Assembly: GCA_030148485.1 (NCBI GenBank)
Contig: JASBTJ010000068.1
Location: 1-64,000, forward strand
Origin: Gammaproteobacteria bacterium
GTDB taxonomy: Bacteria; Pseudomonadota; Gammaproteobacteria; Chromatiales; Chromatiaceae
Direction of reading: 5' to 3'
Length of the DNA: 64,000 nucleotides
The number at the start of each line of letters is the position of its first letter. Position 1 is the stretch's first letter. The notes under the pieces were generated by a model, which saw nothing but the letters and a program-made list of their open reading frames with translations, did not search any database and had not been told where the DNA came from. Shown piece by piece: positions 34,911 through 47,361 of this stretch. The position numbers and the translations under genes were made by a program.

Positions 34911-36545
34911 ATGGGCGCATCCCAGTTTTTTTGGGGGAGAACGACAGTGGCCGTGCTTAGATTCATGTTGCTTGGTCTGCTGGTCGTCGCTCCCTTGAGC
35001 CAGGCCAGCGACAATCCGACGTTCGATCAAGGCGTCGAGTTGCTGAAAGCGCGCAGCTTCAACACCAAGACCGACGGCGTTGACAAGATCGCTGCCAGCG
35101 GTCACCCGGCTGCCGCACAGGTGCTCGTTTACCTACTGAAATCAGACCTCTATTTCCGCGAATCCGATCAACGCCTGGTGTACGGCCAGCGTGACGGGCG
35201 CAACTACCACATCAGCGACGCGCTCACCAGCGAGGACCTCGGCACGGTCAACAAGCGCGAACTGGACAAGATCAAGACCAATAACCGCCTGCGTGCCCAC
35301 ATACGCAGTACCATTGCCACGCTCAACCTGACCAGCCCCGATGCCGCAGTCCGACTTGCAGGGGTGAGCCAACTGCTCGACAAGCCCGACCCCGACGCGG
35401 TGGACATCGTGCGACGACAGCTGGATCAGGAGTCCGACAAGACAGTGGCCGAGGCCATGCGCACCGTGCTGGCCCTGGAGGACATCAAGTCTGAAGACAA
35501 GAACACCGCGCTGGGCGCCATCGAGCAACTGTCCGGCAGTCTGCTCCCCGCTGCACGGAACGGCCTGCAACGCATCGCTGACAACAGCACCGACAAGGAT
35601 CGGAAACGCGCCGCCGCCAAGGCGCTGTCCGCCATCCAGACCAAGCTGCAGATGAACGAACTGGCAGAGACCCTGTTCTTCGGCCTTAGCCTGGGTTCCG
35701 TGTTGGTACTGGCCGCCATCGGACTGGCGATCACCTTCGGCGTCATGGGGGTCATAAACATGGCCCACGGCGAGCTGATCATGCTCGGCGCCTACACGAC
35801 CTATATCGTGCAGTTGCTGATGCCCAACCACATCGATCTGTCGCTGTTCGTCGCCATCCCAGCTGCCTTCGTCGTGTCGGGGCTGGTTGGGATAGGCATC
35901 GAACGGGGCGTGATCCGCTTTCTCTATGGCAGACCGTTGGAAACCCTGCTCGCCACCTTCGGCATCAGCCTGATCCTGCAGCAACTGGTGCGCACGGGCA
36001 TTTCGGCGCAGAACGTGGCGGTGGAGAACCCGTCCTGGATGAGCGGCTCGCTGGAGATCAACGCGGTGCTGTCGCTGACCTACAACCGGCTGTACATCAT
36101 CGTCTTCGCGCTGATCGTGTTCGCCGCCCTATTGGTGATCCTGAAGAAGACCGCGCTGGGCCTGCAGGTGCGTGCCGTATCCCAGAACCGGCCCATGGCC
36201 CGGGCCATGGGTGTCCGCTCGGCTTGGGTGGATGCCATGACCTTTGGATTGGGCTCGGGCATCGCCGGCGTCGCCGGTGTCGCCCTGTCGCAGCTCACCA
36301 ACGTCGGCCCCAACCTGGGCCAGGCCTACATCATCGACAGCTTCATGGTGGTGGTGTTCGGCGGCGTCGGCAATCTGTGGGGCACCCTGGTGGCGGGCAT
36401 GTCGCTGGGCGTGGTGAACAAATTCCTGGAGCCCTGGGCCGGCGCCGTGCTGGCGAAGATACTGGTACTGGTGTTCATCATATTGTTCATCCAGAAGCGG
36501 CCGCGGGGCCTGTTCCCGCAAAAGGGCCGTGCGGCGGAGGGGTGA
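34911..36545 (+). CDS. urtB: Urea ABC transporter permease UrtB
   Basis: A 544-residue permease. The N-terminal 260 residues are a secreted domain after a signal peptide, as in other UrtB proteins. The C-terminal LivH-like part has about eight membrane helices and ends with the cytoplasmic RPRGLFPQKG. The ATG at 34911 has GGAG 7 bases upstream; a GTG at 34947 also has a GGGGGAG before it and would give a normal signal peptide (MAVLRFMLLGLLVVAPLSQA), so the true start is open. Confidence 0.94.
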   Translation: MGASQFFWGRTTVAVLRFMLLGLLVVAPLSQASDNPTFDQGVELLKARSFNTKTDGVDKIAASGHPAAAQVLVYLLKSDLYFRESDQRLVYGQRDGRNYHISDALTSEDLGTVNKRELDKIKTNNRLRAHIRSTIATLNLTSPDAAVRLAGVSQLLDKPDPDAVDIVRRQLDQESDKTVAEAMRTVLALEDIKSEDKNTALGAIEQLSGSLLPAARNGLQRIADNSTDKDRKRAAAKALSAIQTKLQMNELAETLFFGLSLGSVLVLAAIGLAITFGVMGVINMAHGELIMLGAYTTYIVQLLMPNHIDLSLFVAIPAAFVVSGLVGIGIERGVIRFLYGRPLETLLATFGISLILQQLVRTGISAQNVAVENPSWMSGSLEINAVLSLTYNRLYIIVFALIVFAALLVILKKTALGLQVRAVSQNRPMARAMGVRSAWVDAMTFGLGSGIAGVAGVALSQLTNVGPNLGQAYIIDSFMVVVFGGVGNLWGTLVAGMSLGVVNKFLEPWAGAVLAKILVLVFIILFIQKRPRGLFPQKGRAAEG

Positions 36546-36575
36546 GCATGGATTCGAGTATGTGCATGCGGCGAG

Positions 36576-36682
36576 TCCCTCACCCCCTAATCCCCTCCCC
36601 CGGGGGGAGAGGGGGAACACCGCGCTGTTCGGGAGAGATGCTAAGCCCCTCTCCCCCGGGGAGAGGGGTTTGGGGTGAGGGA
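36576..36682. repeat. Urea-cluster palindromic repeat, copy 1
   Basis: A 107-base element bounded by TCCCTCACCCC (36576) and its mirror GGGGTGAGGGA (36672-36682). Inside are CCCTCTCC/GGAGAGGGG type arms, so it can fold into nested hairpins. It fills most of the urtB-urtC gap. Four more copies with the same ends lie at 39400, 41139, 43301 and 43961. Confidence 0.85.
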
Positions 36683-36720
36683 AGCCCCGCGGACCCCATG
36701 CCCGAAACGGAGCGCTGCAA

Positions 36721-37848
36721 ATGAACCTGACAAAGCTCCTAACCAACGACCGCGGCGGCCAGATCTTCCTGGCCATCCTGGCCCTGGTCGCCGTACTGGT
36801 GCCGATACTCAACCTGGTGGTGCCCGCCGGCAGTGCGCTGCACATGCCCACCTACACGGTGACCCTGCTCGGCAAGTACCTGACCTATGCCCTGCTCGCG
36901 GTCGCCGTGGATCTGGTCTGGGGCTACCTCGGCATCCTCAGCCTGGGCCATGGCGCCTTCTTCGCGCTTGGCGGGTATGCCATGGGCATGTACCTGATGC
37001 GTCAGATCGGCGATCGCGGCGTGTACGGCAACCCGGAACTACCGGACTTCATGGTGTTTTTGAACTGGAAGGAGCTGCCCTGGTTCTGGCACGGCTTCGA
37101 TCAGTTCTGGTTTACCGCGCTGATGATCCTGCTGGTGCCGGGCGTGCTCGCCTTCGTATTCGGCTGGCTGGCCTTCCGATCCAGAGTGACGGGCGTGTAC
37201 CTGTCCATCATCACCCAGGCGTTGACCTATGCGCTGATGCTGGCCTTCTTCCGCAACGAGATGGGCTTCGGCGGCAACAACGGCCTGACCGACTTCAAGG
37301 ACATCCTCGGCTTCGACATCCAGTCCGACGCCACCCGCATCGGCCTGTTCCTGGCATCTGCGATCGCCCTGGCGCTCGGGTACCTGGTGTGTCGTGCCAT
37401 CGTGACCTCCCGCCTTGGACGCGTCGCCGTGGCCGTGCGCGATGCGGAGGATCGCACCCGTTTCATCGGCTACCGGGTCGAACACGTCAAGCTCGCCGTG
37501 TTCACCGTGTCGGCCATGCTGGCCGGTGTTGCCGGCGCCCTGTACGTGCCTCAAGTGGGCATCATCAACCCCGGCGAGTTCAACCCGCTCAACTCCATCG
37601 AGATCGTCATCTGGGTGGCCATCGGCGGGCGGAACACCCTGTACGGCGCGGTGATCGGCGCCATCCTGGTGAACTACGGCAAGACCTACTTTACCGGCGT
37701 GTTCCCCGAGGCCTGGCTGTTCGCCCTCGGCGGCCTGTTCGTGCTGGTGACCCTGTTCCTGCCCCAGGGCATCGCCGGATTGCTGCGAAAACGGCGGAAG
37801 GCGACACAGACCGCGCCGCCGGCCGCCGCACAGGAGGGCGCCGCGTGA
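36721..37848 (+). CDS. urtC: Urea ABC transporter permease UrtC
   Basis: A 375-residue LivM-like permease with about ten membrane helices and the LivM/UrtC motif AVAVRDAEDRTRFIGY near residue 240. It pairs with UrtB to form the channel. The ATG has GGAG 8 bases upstream. It overlaps urtD by 4 bases (GTGA), so the two are translationally coupled. Confidence 0.95.
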   Translation: MNLTKLLTNDRGGQIFLAILALVAVLVPILNLVVPAGSALHMPTYTVTLLGKYLTYALLAVAVDLVWGYLGILSLGHGAFFALGGYAMGMYLMRQIGDRGVYGNPELPDFMVFLNWKELPWFWHGFDQFWFTALMILLVPGVLAFVFGWLAFRSRVTGVYLSIITQALTYALMLAFFRNEMGFGGNNGLTDFKDILGFDIQSDATRIGLFLASAIALALGYLVCRAIVTSRLGRVAVAVRDAEDRTRFIGYRVEHVKLAVFTVSAMLAGVAGALYVPQVGIINPGEFNPLNSIEIVIWVAIGGRNTLYGAVIGAILVNYGKTYFTGVFPEAWLFALGGLFVLVTLFLPQGIAGLLRKRRKATQTAPPAAAQEGAA

Positions 37849-38675
37849 AGTCACTGGACAACCTGCGCGAGTCCATGCGCCGTGACCAGGTGTGGGATTT
37901 CATGATGCCACCGGTCAATCTGCAACTGGACGTGAAGCACGGCAACATCCTCTACCTGGAGGACGTGTCGGTCAGCTTCGACGGCTTCAAGGCCATCAAC
38001 GACCTGAACCTGTACATCGAGGCCGGCGAGTTGCGCTGCATCATCGGGCCCAACGGCGCCGGCAAGACCACCATGATGGACATCATCACCGGCAAGACGA
38101 GACCTGATTCGGGGACAGCCTGGTTCGGTCAACGTATCGACCTTTTGAGACTGTCCGAGCCCGAGATCGCCCAGGCCGGCATCGGCCGCAAGTTCCAGAA
38201 GCCCACGGTGTTCGAGCATCACAAGGTGTTCGAGAACCTGGAACTGGCCATGGCCGGAGACAAGGGCGTATGGGCCAGTTTCACGGCCAGTCTGTCGGGC
38301 GAACAGCGCGATCGCATCGATGAGGTGCTGGGCATCACCGGCCTGAGCGAACACGTGCGTGACCCGGCCGGCAAGCTGTCCCACGGACAAAAACAATGGT
38401 TGGAGATCGGCATGCTACTGATGCAGCAGCCGCACCTGCTACTGGTGGACGAGCCGGTGGCCGGCATGACCCACCAGGAGATGGACCGCACCGCCGAGCT
38501 GCTGACCTCGCTGGCTGGCAAGCACTCGGTGGTGGTGGTCGAGCACGACATGGACTTCGTACGTTCCATCGCCAAGACCGTGACGGTGCTGCACCAGGGC
38601 AGCGTGCTGGCCGAGGGCACCATGGACGAAGTGCAGAACGACCCCAAGGTCATCGAAGTTTATCTGGGGGAGTGA
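37845..38675 (+). CDS. urtD: Urea ABC transporter ATP-binding protein UrtD
   Basis: A 276-residue ABC ATPase. Walker A is GPNGAGKTTMMDIITG, the signature LSHGQKQWLEIGMLL, and Walker B LLLVDEPVAGM. The GTG at 37845 overlaps the urtC stop and has GGAGG 9-10 bases upstream. The frame stays open far upstream inside urtC, but that is not part of the protein. It is LivG-like and works with UrtE. Confidence 0.95.
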   Translation: MKSLDNLRESMRRDQVWDFMMPPVNLQLDVKHGNILYLEDVSVSFDGFKAINDLNLYIEAGELRCIIGPNGAGKTTMMDIITGKTRPDSGTAWFGQRIDLLRLSEPEIAQAGIGRKFQKPTVFEHHKVFENLELAMAGDKGVWASFTASLSGEQRDRIDEVLGITGLSEHVRDPAGKLSHGQKQWLEIGMLLMQQPHLLLVDEPVAGMTHQEMDRTAELLTSLAGKHSVVVVEHDMDFVRSIAKTVTVLHQGSVLAEGTMDEVQNDPKVIEVYLGE

Positions 38676-38680
38676 CGGCC

Positions 38681-39376
38681 ATGCTGAAGATCGAGAAGCT
38701 CAACCAATACTACGGTGAGAGCCACACGCTCTGGGATTTGAATCTCGACGTCCCCGCCGGCCAATGCACCGTGCTGATGGGCCGCAACGGTGTGGGCAAG
38801 ACCACCCTGCTCCAATCCATCATGGGCCTACTGGCGGTGAAGGACGGCGTGATGGACTTCGCCGGCACCGACCTGATGAAGGTGTCGGCAGAGAAACGCG
38901 CGAACCTGGGTATCGGCTACGTGCCCCAGGGCCGACAGATTTTCCCCATGCTCAGCGTCGAGGAGAACCTGCAGATCGGTCTGCCAGCCCGGCGCGACAA
39001 GGTGCGCAAAGTGCCCGACTTCGTCTACGAACTGTTCCCGCTCCTCAAGGAGATGCTCGGCCGACGCGGCGGTGACCTGTCCGGCGGCCAGCAGCAGCAA
39101 CTGGCCATCGGGCGTGCCCTGGTGCTTGACCCCAAGCTGCTGATCCTCGATGAGCCCACCGAGGGCATCCAGCCGAATATCGTCCACGAAATCGGCGACA
39201 TCATCCGCAAGCTCAACAGCGATATCGGCCTGACCGTGTTGCTGGTGGAGCAGAAGCTGCCTTTTGCGCTGCGTGTGGGTGATCGGTTCGCCATCCTTGA
39301 TCGGGGACGGACGATGGCCAGCGGCGCCATGGCAGAGCTGAATGACGCATTGGTTAAGGAGTATCTGACCGTATGA
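38681..39376 (+). CDS. urtE: Urea ABC transporter ATP-binding protein UrtE
   Basis: A 231-residue LivF-like ABC ATPase. Walker A is GRNGVGKTTLLQSIMG, signature LSGGQQQQLAIGRAL, Walker B LLILDEPTEGIQPN. The ATG at 38681 has GGGGGAG 9 bases upstream and lies 5 bases after urtD. It is the last gene of urtABCDE; 23 bases later the repeat copy 2 begins. Confidence 0.95.
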   Translation: MLKIEKLNQYYGESHTLWDLNLDVPAGQCTVLMGRNGVGKTTLLQSIMGLLAVKDGVMDFAGTDLMKVSAEKRANLGIGYVPQGRQIFPMLSVEENLQIGLPARRDKVRKVPDFVYELFPLLKEMLGRRGGDLSGGQQQQLAIGRALVLDPKLLILDEPTEGIQPNIVHEIGDIIRKLNSDIGLTVLLVEQKLPFALRVGDRFAILDRGRTMASGAMAELNDALVKEYLTV

Positions 39377-39399
39377 GGGGGATGGGTGCGAGTGCCAGC

Positions 39400-39603
39400 T
39401 CCCTCACCCCCGGCCCTTCTCCCGGGGGGAGAGGGGGGCGGATCTACCCCGCCGCACCAGTTATCGGGGGATGCCGTGCACATACCCAAGTCTCTGCGCT
39501 AGAGTACGCGTCAACCTCGATATCCAAACAAACCACCAGCTTAAGCCCCTCTCCCTCCGGGGAGAGCGAAGCGAGGGGGGCGAAGCCGGTTTGGGGTGAG
39601 GGA
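39400..39603. repeat. Urea-cluster palindromic repeat, copy 2 (long form)
   Basis: A 204-base copy bounded by TCCCTCACCCC (39400) and GGGGTGAGGGA (39593-39603). Its right third (39546-39603), containing GAGAGCGAAGCGAGGGGGG, is almost identical to the right part of copy 4 at 43365-43422. The GAGGGA at its right edge stands 8 bases before the start codon of the DUF559 gene and can serve as its ribosome binding site. Confidence 0.85.
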
Positions 39604-39611
39604 CTGGAAGC

Positions 39612-39968
39612 ATGGCAAGGAAGCCAAGACTCCCCGACCACATTCGCGACAACGCCCGTCGCCTGCGAACATCACAGACCGACACTGAACAATACCTCTG
39701 GCATCTGCTGCGCAACCGCGCCTTCGGCGGCCACAAGTTCCGCCGTCAGCACCCGGTGCCGCCGTATGTGCTGGACTTCTACTGTCACGACAAACGACTC
39801 GCCATCGAACTCGACGGCGGCCAACATGCCGAACAAACAGATCGGGATGCAGCGCGGGATGCCTTTCTCGGTGAACAAGGCATCCATACCCTGCGCATCT
39901 GGAACCACGACCTGTTCAACGAAACCGAACCGGTGCTGGAACTGATATGGCAGACCCTGCACCCCTGA
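39612..39968 (+). CDS. DUF559 endonuclease-like protein
   Basis: A 118-residue protein of the DUF559 family, which shares the fold of very-short-patch-repair (PD-(D/E)XK-like) nucleases. Clear family parts: ARRLRTSQTDTEQYLWHLLRN, KFRRQHPVPPYVLDFYCHDKRLAIELDGGQH (with the D...E..D catalytic-like residues) and LRIWNHDLF. It overlaps the start of ureD by 22 bases, unusual for a urease cluster, and its ribosome binding site comes from the repeat immediately upstream. A role linked to the repeat is inferred; a role in urea use is unlikely. Confidence 0.88.
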   Translation: MARKPRLPDHIRDNARRLRTSQTDTEQYLWHLLRNRAFGGHKFRRQHPVPPYVLDFYCHDKRLAIELDGGQHAEQTDRDAARDAFLGEQGIHTLRIWNHDLFNETEPVLELIWQTLHP

Positions 39969-40780
39969 ACTCACCAAACACCGGCTGGCAGGCCGAACTG
40001 GAACTCGGCTTCGCACCGCGCCCCGGCCGCACCGCGCTTATTCACCGCAAGCAGCGCGGCCCCCTTGCCGTGCAGCGTCCCTTCTACCCCGAAGGCGACA
40101 CCTGCCACCTGTACCTGCTGCACCCGCCCGGCGGGGTGGTGGGTGGTGACAGCCTGAACATCCAGGCAGAGGTCGCAACCGGCGCACACGCCGTGGTGAC
40201 CACACCCGGCGCCACCAAGTTCTACCTGAGTGCCGGCGATACCGCGCGTCAGACCCAAAGTCTGCGAGTCGATCCCAACGCCAGCCTGGAATGGCTGCCC
40301 CAGGAGAACATCTTCTTCCCCGGTGCCATCACGCAGCTCAAGACCCGTGTTGAGCTCGCCGAAGGCGCACGCTTCATCGGCTGGGAGACCCAGTGCCTGG
40401 GCCGCCCGGTGATCGGCGAACGCTTCAATGCAGGCCACGCGGATTTTCGCCTGCAGATCGAGCGCGGCGGCCGTCCGCTGCTACTGGAACGCCTGACCGT
40501 GACACCCGCAAGACTGGGCGCCGCCGCCGGCCTGCGCGGCCAGCCGGTCAATGCAGCGCTCATTGCCACGCCAGTGACACCGAACGAACTCGACCGTGTG
40601 CGCGAACTGATCGCCGATCAACCCGACACCGGCGCCACCCTCTTCGACGATCTGCTGGTGGTCCGCCATCTGGGCAATTCCACCGAGCGATGTCGCAAGC
40701 TGTTCATACAGATATGGTCGGCGATCCGTCCCGCAGTCATCGGACGAGCGCCCTGCCCACCGCGCATCTGGTCAACCTGA
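39947..40780 (+). CDS. ureD: Urease accessory protein UreD (UreH)
   Basis: A 277-residue scaffold protein that with UreF and UreG delivers nickel to apo-urease. Family parts: [47 protein letters not shown] and the end [15 protein letters not shown]. Full-length. It starts inside the end of the DUF559 gene, and ureA follows after 37 bases. Confidence 0.95.
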   Translation: MADPAPLNSPNTGWQAELELGFAPRPGRTALIHRKQRGPLAVQRPFYPEGDTCHLYLLHPPGGVVGGDSLNIQAEVATGAHAVVTTPGATKFYLSAGDTARQTQSLRVDPNASLEWLPQENIFFPGAITQLKTRVELAEGARFIGWETQCLGRPVIGERFNAGHADFRLQIERGGRPLLLERLTVTPARLGAAAGLRGQPVNAALIATPVTPNELDRVRELIADQPDTGATLFDDLLVVRHLGNSTERCRKLFIQIWSAIRPAVIGRAPCPPRIWST

Positions 40781-40817
40781 CCCCGATCACACCAAGAACC
40801 CGCACCGAGGAAAGGCA

Positions 40818-41120
40818 ATGGAGCTTACGCCCAGAGAGAAAGACAAGCTGCTGCTGTTCACCGCCGCGCTGCTGGCCGAGCGGCGTAAGGACCGCGGTCT
40901 GAAGCTCAACTATCCTGAAGCCATGGCCTACATCAGCGCCGCCATCCTGGAGGGCGCGCGCGACGGGCGCAGCGTTGCCGAACTGATGGACTATGGCCGC
41001 ACCCTGCTGAGCCGCGAAGACGTGATGGACGGCATCGCCGAGATGATCCACGAGGTGCAGGTGGAGGCGACCTTCCCCGACGGCACCAAGCTGGTGACGG
41101 TTCATGATCCGATTGTTTGA
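40818..41120 (+). CDS. ureA: Urease subunit gamma UreA
   Basis: A 100-residue gamma subunit. It starts [20 protein letters not shown] and includes [23 protein letters not shown], ending VTVHDPIV, all standard. It forms the (UreABC)3 holoenzyme with UreB and UreC. A GAGG stands 10 bases before ATG. Confidence 0.97.
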   Translation: MELTPREKDKLLLFTAALLAERRKDRGLKLNYPEAMAYISAAILEGARDGRSVAELMDYGRTLLSREDVMDGIAEMIHEVQVEATFPDGTKLVTVHDPIV

Positions 41121-41138
41121 TATGTGCGGCGCTGTGAG

Positions 41139-41226
41139 TCCCTCACCCCCGGCCCCCCTTTCCCAGGGGAAGAGGGGAAACACAGGAAGCCCCTCTCCCT
41201 CTGGGAGCGGGGTTTGGGGTGAGGGA
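41139..41226. repeat. Urea-cluster palindromic repeat, copy 3 (short form)
   Basis: An 88-base copy bounded by TCCCTCACCCC (41139) and GGGGTGAGGGA (41216-41226). It occupies the ureA-ureB gap, which in most urease operons is short, so it looks like an insertion into an operon that still works. Confidence 0.85.
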
Positions 41227-41264
41227 CTTGCCGCCTGCACTCACAAAAACAGGGAGCCAAAACA

Positions 41265-41572
41265 ATGATCCCAGGGGAAGTCATCGTCGCCCCCGGCGAC
41301 ATCGAACTGAACGCCGGCCGCGACACCGTCACGGTCAGCGTCGCCAACACCGGCGACCGTCCCATCCAGGTCGGTTCCCACTACCACTTCTACGAGACCA
41401 ACCCGGCGCTTGCGTTTGATCGGGATGCCACCCGGGGCTTCCGGCTGAACATCGCTGCCGGCACCGCGGTGCGCTTCGAGCCCGGTCAGACCCGCGAGGT
41501 GGAGCTGGTGGCCTACGCCGGTGACCGCATCGTCTACGGCTTCAACGCCGAAGTGATGGGAGGACTGGACTG

Positions 41573-41573
<1 letters not shown>
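41265..41573 (+). CDS. ureB: Urease subunit beta UreB
   Basis: A 102-residue beta subunit starting [20 protein letters not shown], with the family core [18 protein letters not shown] and the end [19 protein letters not shown] precedes the ATG. The stop overlaps the ureC start by one base (TGATG). Confidence 0.97.
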
Positions 41574-43276
<1,703 letters not shown>

Positions 43277-43300
43277 TGAAGCATCACGCGACGCCCAAGC

Positions 43301-43422
43301 TCCCTCACCCCAACCCCTCTCCCAGAGGGAGAGGGGCTATGCTCCCCGGTCTACTCATTGAGCTCCCCTCTCCCTCCGGGGAGAGCGTAGCGAGGGGGGC
43401 GAAGCCGGCCGGGGGTGAGGGG
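43301..43422. repeat. Urea-cluster palindromic repeat, copy 4
   Basis: A 122-base copy bounded by TCCCTCACCCC (43301) and GGGGTGAGGGG (43412-43422). Its right part shares the long GAGAGCGTAGCGAGGGGGG type segment with copy 2. The GAGGGG at the right edge is 11 bases before the ureE ATG and is the only good ribosome-binding sequence there. Confidence 0.85.
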
Positions 43423-43433
43423 AAACAGGCACC

Positions 43434-43946
43434 ATGCAAGAAGAATCGCCTATGATCCGACTCACCCAAAAGCTCACCGCACCGGCAACGCCGGACACCA
43501 CCGTCACCCTGCCCCTGCACCAACGCATCAAGAGCCGCCTGCGCGTCACCCTGGACGACGGCCGCGACGCCGGCCTGTTGCTGGAGCGCGGCACCACCCT
43601 GAAGGACGGCGACCTGCTGGGCGGCGACGACGGCGTCACGGTACGTGTGGTGGCCGCCGACGAGATCCTGTCCATCGTGCGCAGCGACGACCCACTGCTG
43701 CTGGCCCGGGCCTGCTACCACCTGGGCAATCGCCACATGTCCATCCAGATCATGGCCGGCGAGCTGCGCTACAGCCACGACCACGTGCTGGACGACATGT
43801 TGCGTGGACTCGGGTTGACCGTCACCGTCGAATCGGCGCCCTTCGAGCCCGAGCCCGGCGCCTACGGCGGCAGTGCCGACGGTCATGGCCACGGACATCG
43901 TCACCATCATGGGCATGACCACGAGCACTCTCATGATCATGGTTGA
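43434..43946 (+). CDS. ureE: Urease accessory nickel metallochaperone UreE
   Basis: A 170-residue (or 164 from the ATG at 43452) nickel chaperone. The core has [37 protein letters not shown] and [16 protein letters not shown] with the conserved metal His. The tail is rich in His ([22 protein letters not shown] in part), giving extra nickel storage. The ribosome site appears to come from the repeat just upstream. Confidence 0.95.
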   Translation: MQEESPMIRLTQKLTAPATPDTTVTLPLHQRIKSRLRVTLDDGRDAGLLLERGTTLKDGDLLGGDDGVTVRVVAADEILSIVRSDDPLLLARACYHLGNRHMSIQIMAGELRYSHDHVLDDMLRGLGLTVTVESAPFEPEPGAYGGSADGHGHGHRHHHGHDHEHSHDHG

Positions 43947-43960
43947 GTTACGTACCACTC

Positions 43961-44178
43961 CCCCCTCACCCCACCCCCTTTTTATCCCCCATGGGGACTC
44001 CCAAGGGGGGAGGGGCTATGCACACACTTCCACAATTCCGCCCCTCGCCCACAGGATGAGGGGTGATACGGGCACTGCAATATTTCAACTCTGCTTACGC
44101 TCAGAGCCAGGGGCTGTGCAGGCACTTCAATAGTTTCAGCTCCCCTCTCCCTCAGGGAGAGGGGCCGGGAGTGAGGGA
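43961..44178. repeat. Urea-cluster palindromic repeat, copy 5 (diverged)
   Basis: A 218-base, more decayed copy between ureE and the small membrane gene. Left end CCCCTCACCCC near 43963, right end GGGAGTGAGGGAG near 44166-44178, with several internal CCCTC/GAGGGG arms. The outer ends are less perfect than in copies 1-4. Confidence 0.65.
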
Positions 44179-44216
44179 GCACCGCACCCCACCCATTTTT
44201 CAGACGGAGCACACCC

Positions 44217-44429
44217 ATGAAACACCTGACCACCCTGACCGCTCTTGCCGCCCTGCCCGGTGTGGCCCTTGCCCATGGCGATGCCGGCCCCGGCTTCCTG
44301 ATCAACCTGGAGCACATCCTGTCCAGCGCCGCCCACCTGTGGCCGTTGGCCGTGGTCGCCATCGTCGCAGCCGCGGTGAAGCGGCCCTTGCAACGCCTGA
44401 TCAAGCAACGTGCCGAGCGCGAGGACTGA
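44217..44429 (+). CDS. Small exported membrane protein in the urease cluster
   Basis: A 70-residue protein with a signal-like start (MKHLTTLTALAALPGVALAHGDAG) and a second hydrophobic helix (HLWPLAVVAIVAAAVKRPLQRL). GGAG stands 7 bases before ATG. The ALAHGDAG stretch recalls the start of HupE/UreJ nickel permeases, but the protein is far shorter, so it could be a shrunken relative or an unrelated small protein. It lies 3 bases before ureF, so it is part of the operon. Confidence 0.65.
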   Translation: MKHLTTLTALAALPGVALAHGDAGPGFLINLEHILSSAAHLWPLAVVAIVAAAVKRPLQRLIKQRAERED

Positions 44430-44432
44430 ATC

Positions 44433-45113
44433 GTGTCCGGCCCGGCCGACACCGCCCTGCTGCGCCTGTTACAGCTCTGCAGCGGCAGCCTGCCCATCGG
44501 CGGCTTCACCTATTCCCAGGGTATCGAATGGGCGGTGGAGTGTGGCTGGATCAAGGATCAAGCGACACTCACCGACTGGCTGGCGGACCTGGTGGACACC
44601 ACCCTGACCCGCGTGGAGATCCCGGCGCTGGCACGCCTGTATCGCGCCTGCGAAGCCGGTAATGGTCAGCCGCTGGCCCATTGGTCGGCGTGGCTGCTGG
44701 CCAACCGCGAGACCCGCGAGCTACGCGACGAGGAACGCCACCGCGGCCGCGCCTTGGCCGGCCTGCTGGTGGATCTCGATGTGCCGCGCGCGGCCGGGTG
44801 GCGCGACACCCTCGCCGGCTGTCAGTCCGCCGGTTTTGCCCTGGCCGCCCACGCCTGGTCCATCCCGCTGCAGCAGGCGGCCCAGGGCTTCGCCTGGGCG
44901 TGGCTGGAAAATCTGACGTTGGCGGGCGTCAAACTGATCCCGCTGGGGCAGACCGCCGGGCAGCGCCTGCTACGCGACCTGGGGGACATTGCCAGCCAGG
45001 CCGTAGACCAGGGCCTGAACCTGAATGACGACGACATGGGCGCCTCCGCCCCCGCCCTGGCCATCGCCAGTAGCCGCCACGAGACCCAGTACACCCGGCT
45101 GTTCCGGTCCTGA
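44433..45113 (+). CDS. ureF: Urease accessory protein UreF
   Basis: A 226-residue accessory protein that controls UreG GTPase during nickel insertion. Family parts: [25 protein letters not shown] and [16 protein letters not shown], and the GQTAGQRLL motif. It starts at a GTG, 3 bases after the small membrane gene. ureG follows after 16 bases. Confidence 0.95.
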   Translation: MSGPADTALLRLLQLCSGSLPIGGFTYSQGIEWAVECGWIKDQATLTDWLADLVDTTLTRVEIPALARLYRACEAGNGQPLAHWSAWLLANRETRELRDEERHRGRALAGLLVDLDVPRAAGWRDTLAGCQSAGFALAAHAWSIPLQQAAQGFAWAWLENLTLAGVKLIPLGQTAGQRLLRDLGDIASQAVDQGLNLNDDDMGASAPALAIASSRHETQYTRLFRS

Positions 45114-45129
45114 ACACGAGCGAAGCAAC

Positions 45130-45771
<642 letters not shown>

Positions 45772-45782
45772 GGAAGCTCTGA
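45772..45782 (+). mobile_element. Solo IS5-type end directly after the ureG stop
   Basis: GGAAGCTCTGA at 45772-45782 is identical to the first 11 bases of the IS5-family element at 63003. It is preceded by CTAG, a YTAR target site, and the first three bases of that site after C are the ureG stop codon. No mirror end (TCAGAGCTTCC) was found in the following 250 bases, so this is a relic or solo end. Confidence 0.55.
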
Positions 45783-45790
45783 ATAATTCA

Positions 45791-46005
45791 ATTGCACCGA
45801 ACGGAGCCGACCCACTGCGGATCGCGGGGCGAGGCGTCGCGGCGAAGATACGGACGAAACGACAGGCAATCGGGACCCGGCCATGCCCGGTGCTCGGCGG
45901 GGTGCCGCTGCGCGGCGGATGGTATTGGGCGCAATGCCCTGCGGTTATTGCGCCCTACCAACCGTAGGGTGCAACAAGGCGAAGCCGCATTGCACCGAAC
46001 GGAGC
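45791..46005. repeat. Intergenic repeat unit with three hairpins
   Basis: ATTGCACCGAACGGAGC occurs twice (45791-45807 and 45989-46005) and frames this stretch. On the right are hairpins GGGCGCAAT/ATTGCGCCC (45927-45955), CCCTAC/GTAGGG (45953-45969) and GGTGCAA/TTGCACC (45968-45996). It resembles the dispersed gene-end repeats of many gammaproteobacteria. It lies between ureG and the convergent purA; no gene is seen. Confidence 0.6.
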
Positions 46006-46036
46006 TGCCCGCTTCAATCACGCAATAGCGCGCTGA

Positions 46037-47344
<1,308 letters not shown>

Positions 47345-47361
47345 TTAAGTGGGGTGCGACC

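Noticed and set aside
36675-38675. A continuous 666-codon frame suggesting a UrtC-UrtD fusion
   Set aside because: The upstream part is a shadow frame over urtC. UrtD begins at GTG 37845 with its own ribosome site and standard N-terminus.
41120-41265. A broken urease operon because of the repeat between ureA and ureB
   Set aside because: ureB keeps its own ribosome site and all subunits are full-length, so function is probably kept.
45772-46036. A complete MITE after ureG
   Set aside because: No mirror-image right end (TCAGAGCTTCC) could be found, so only a solo end is reported.
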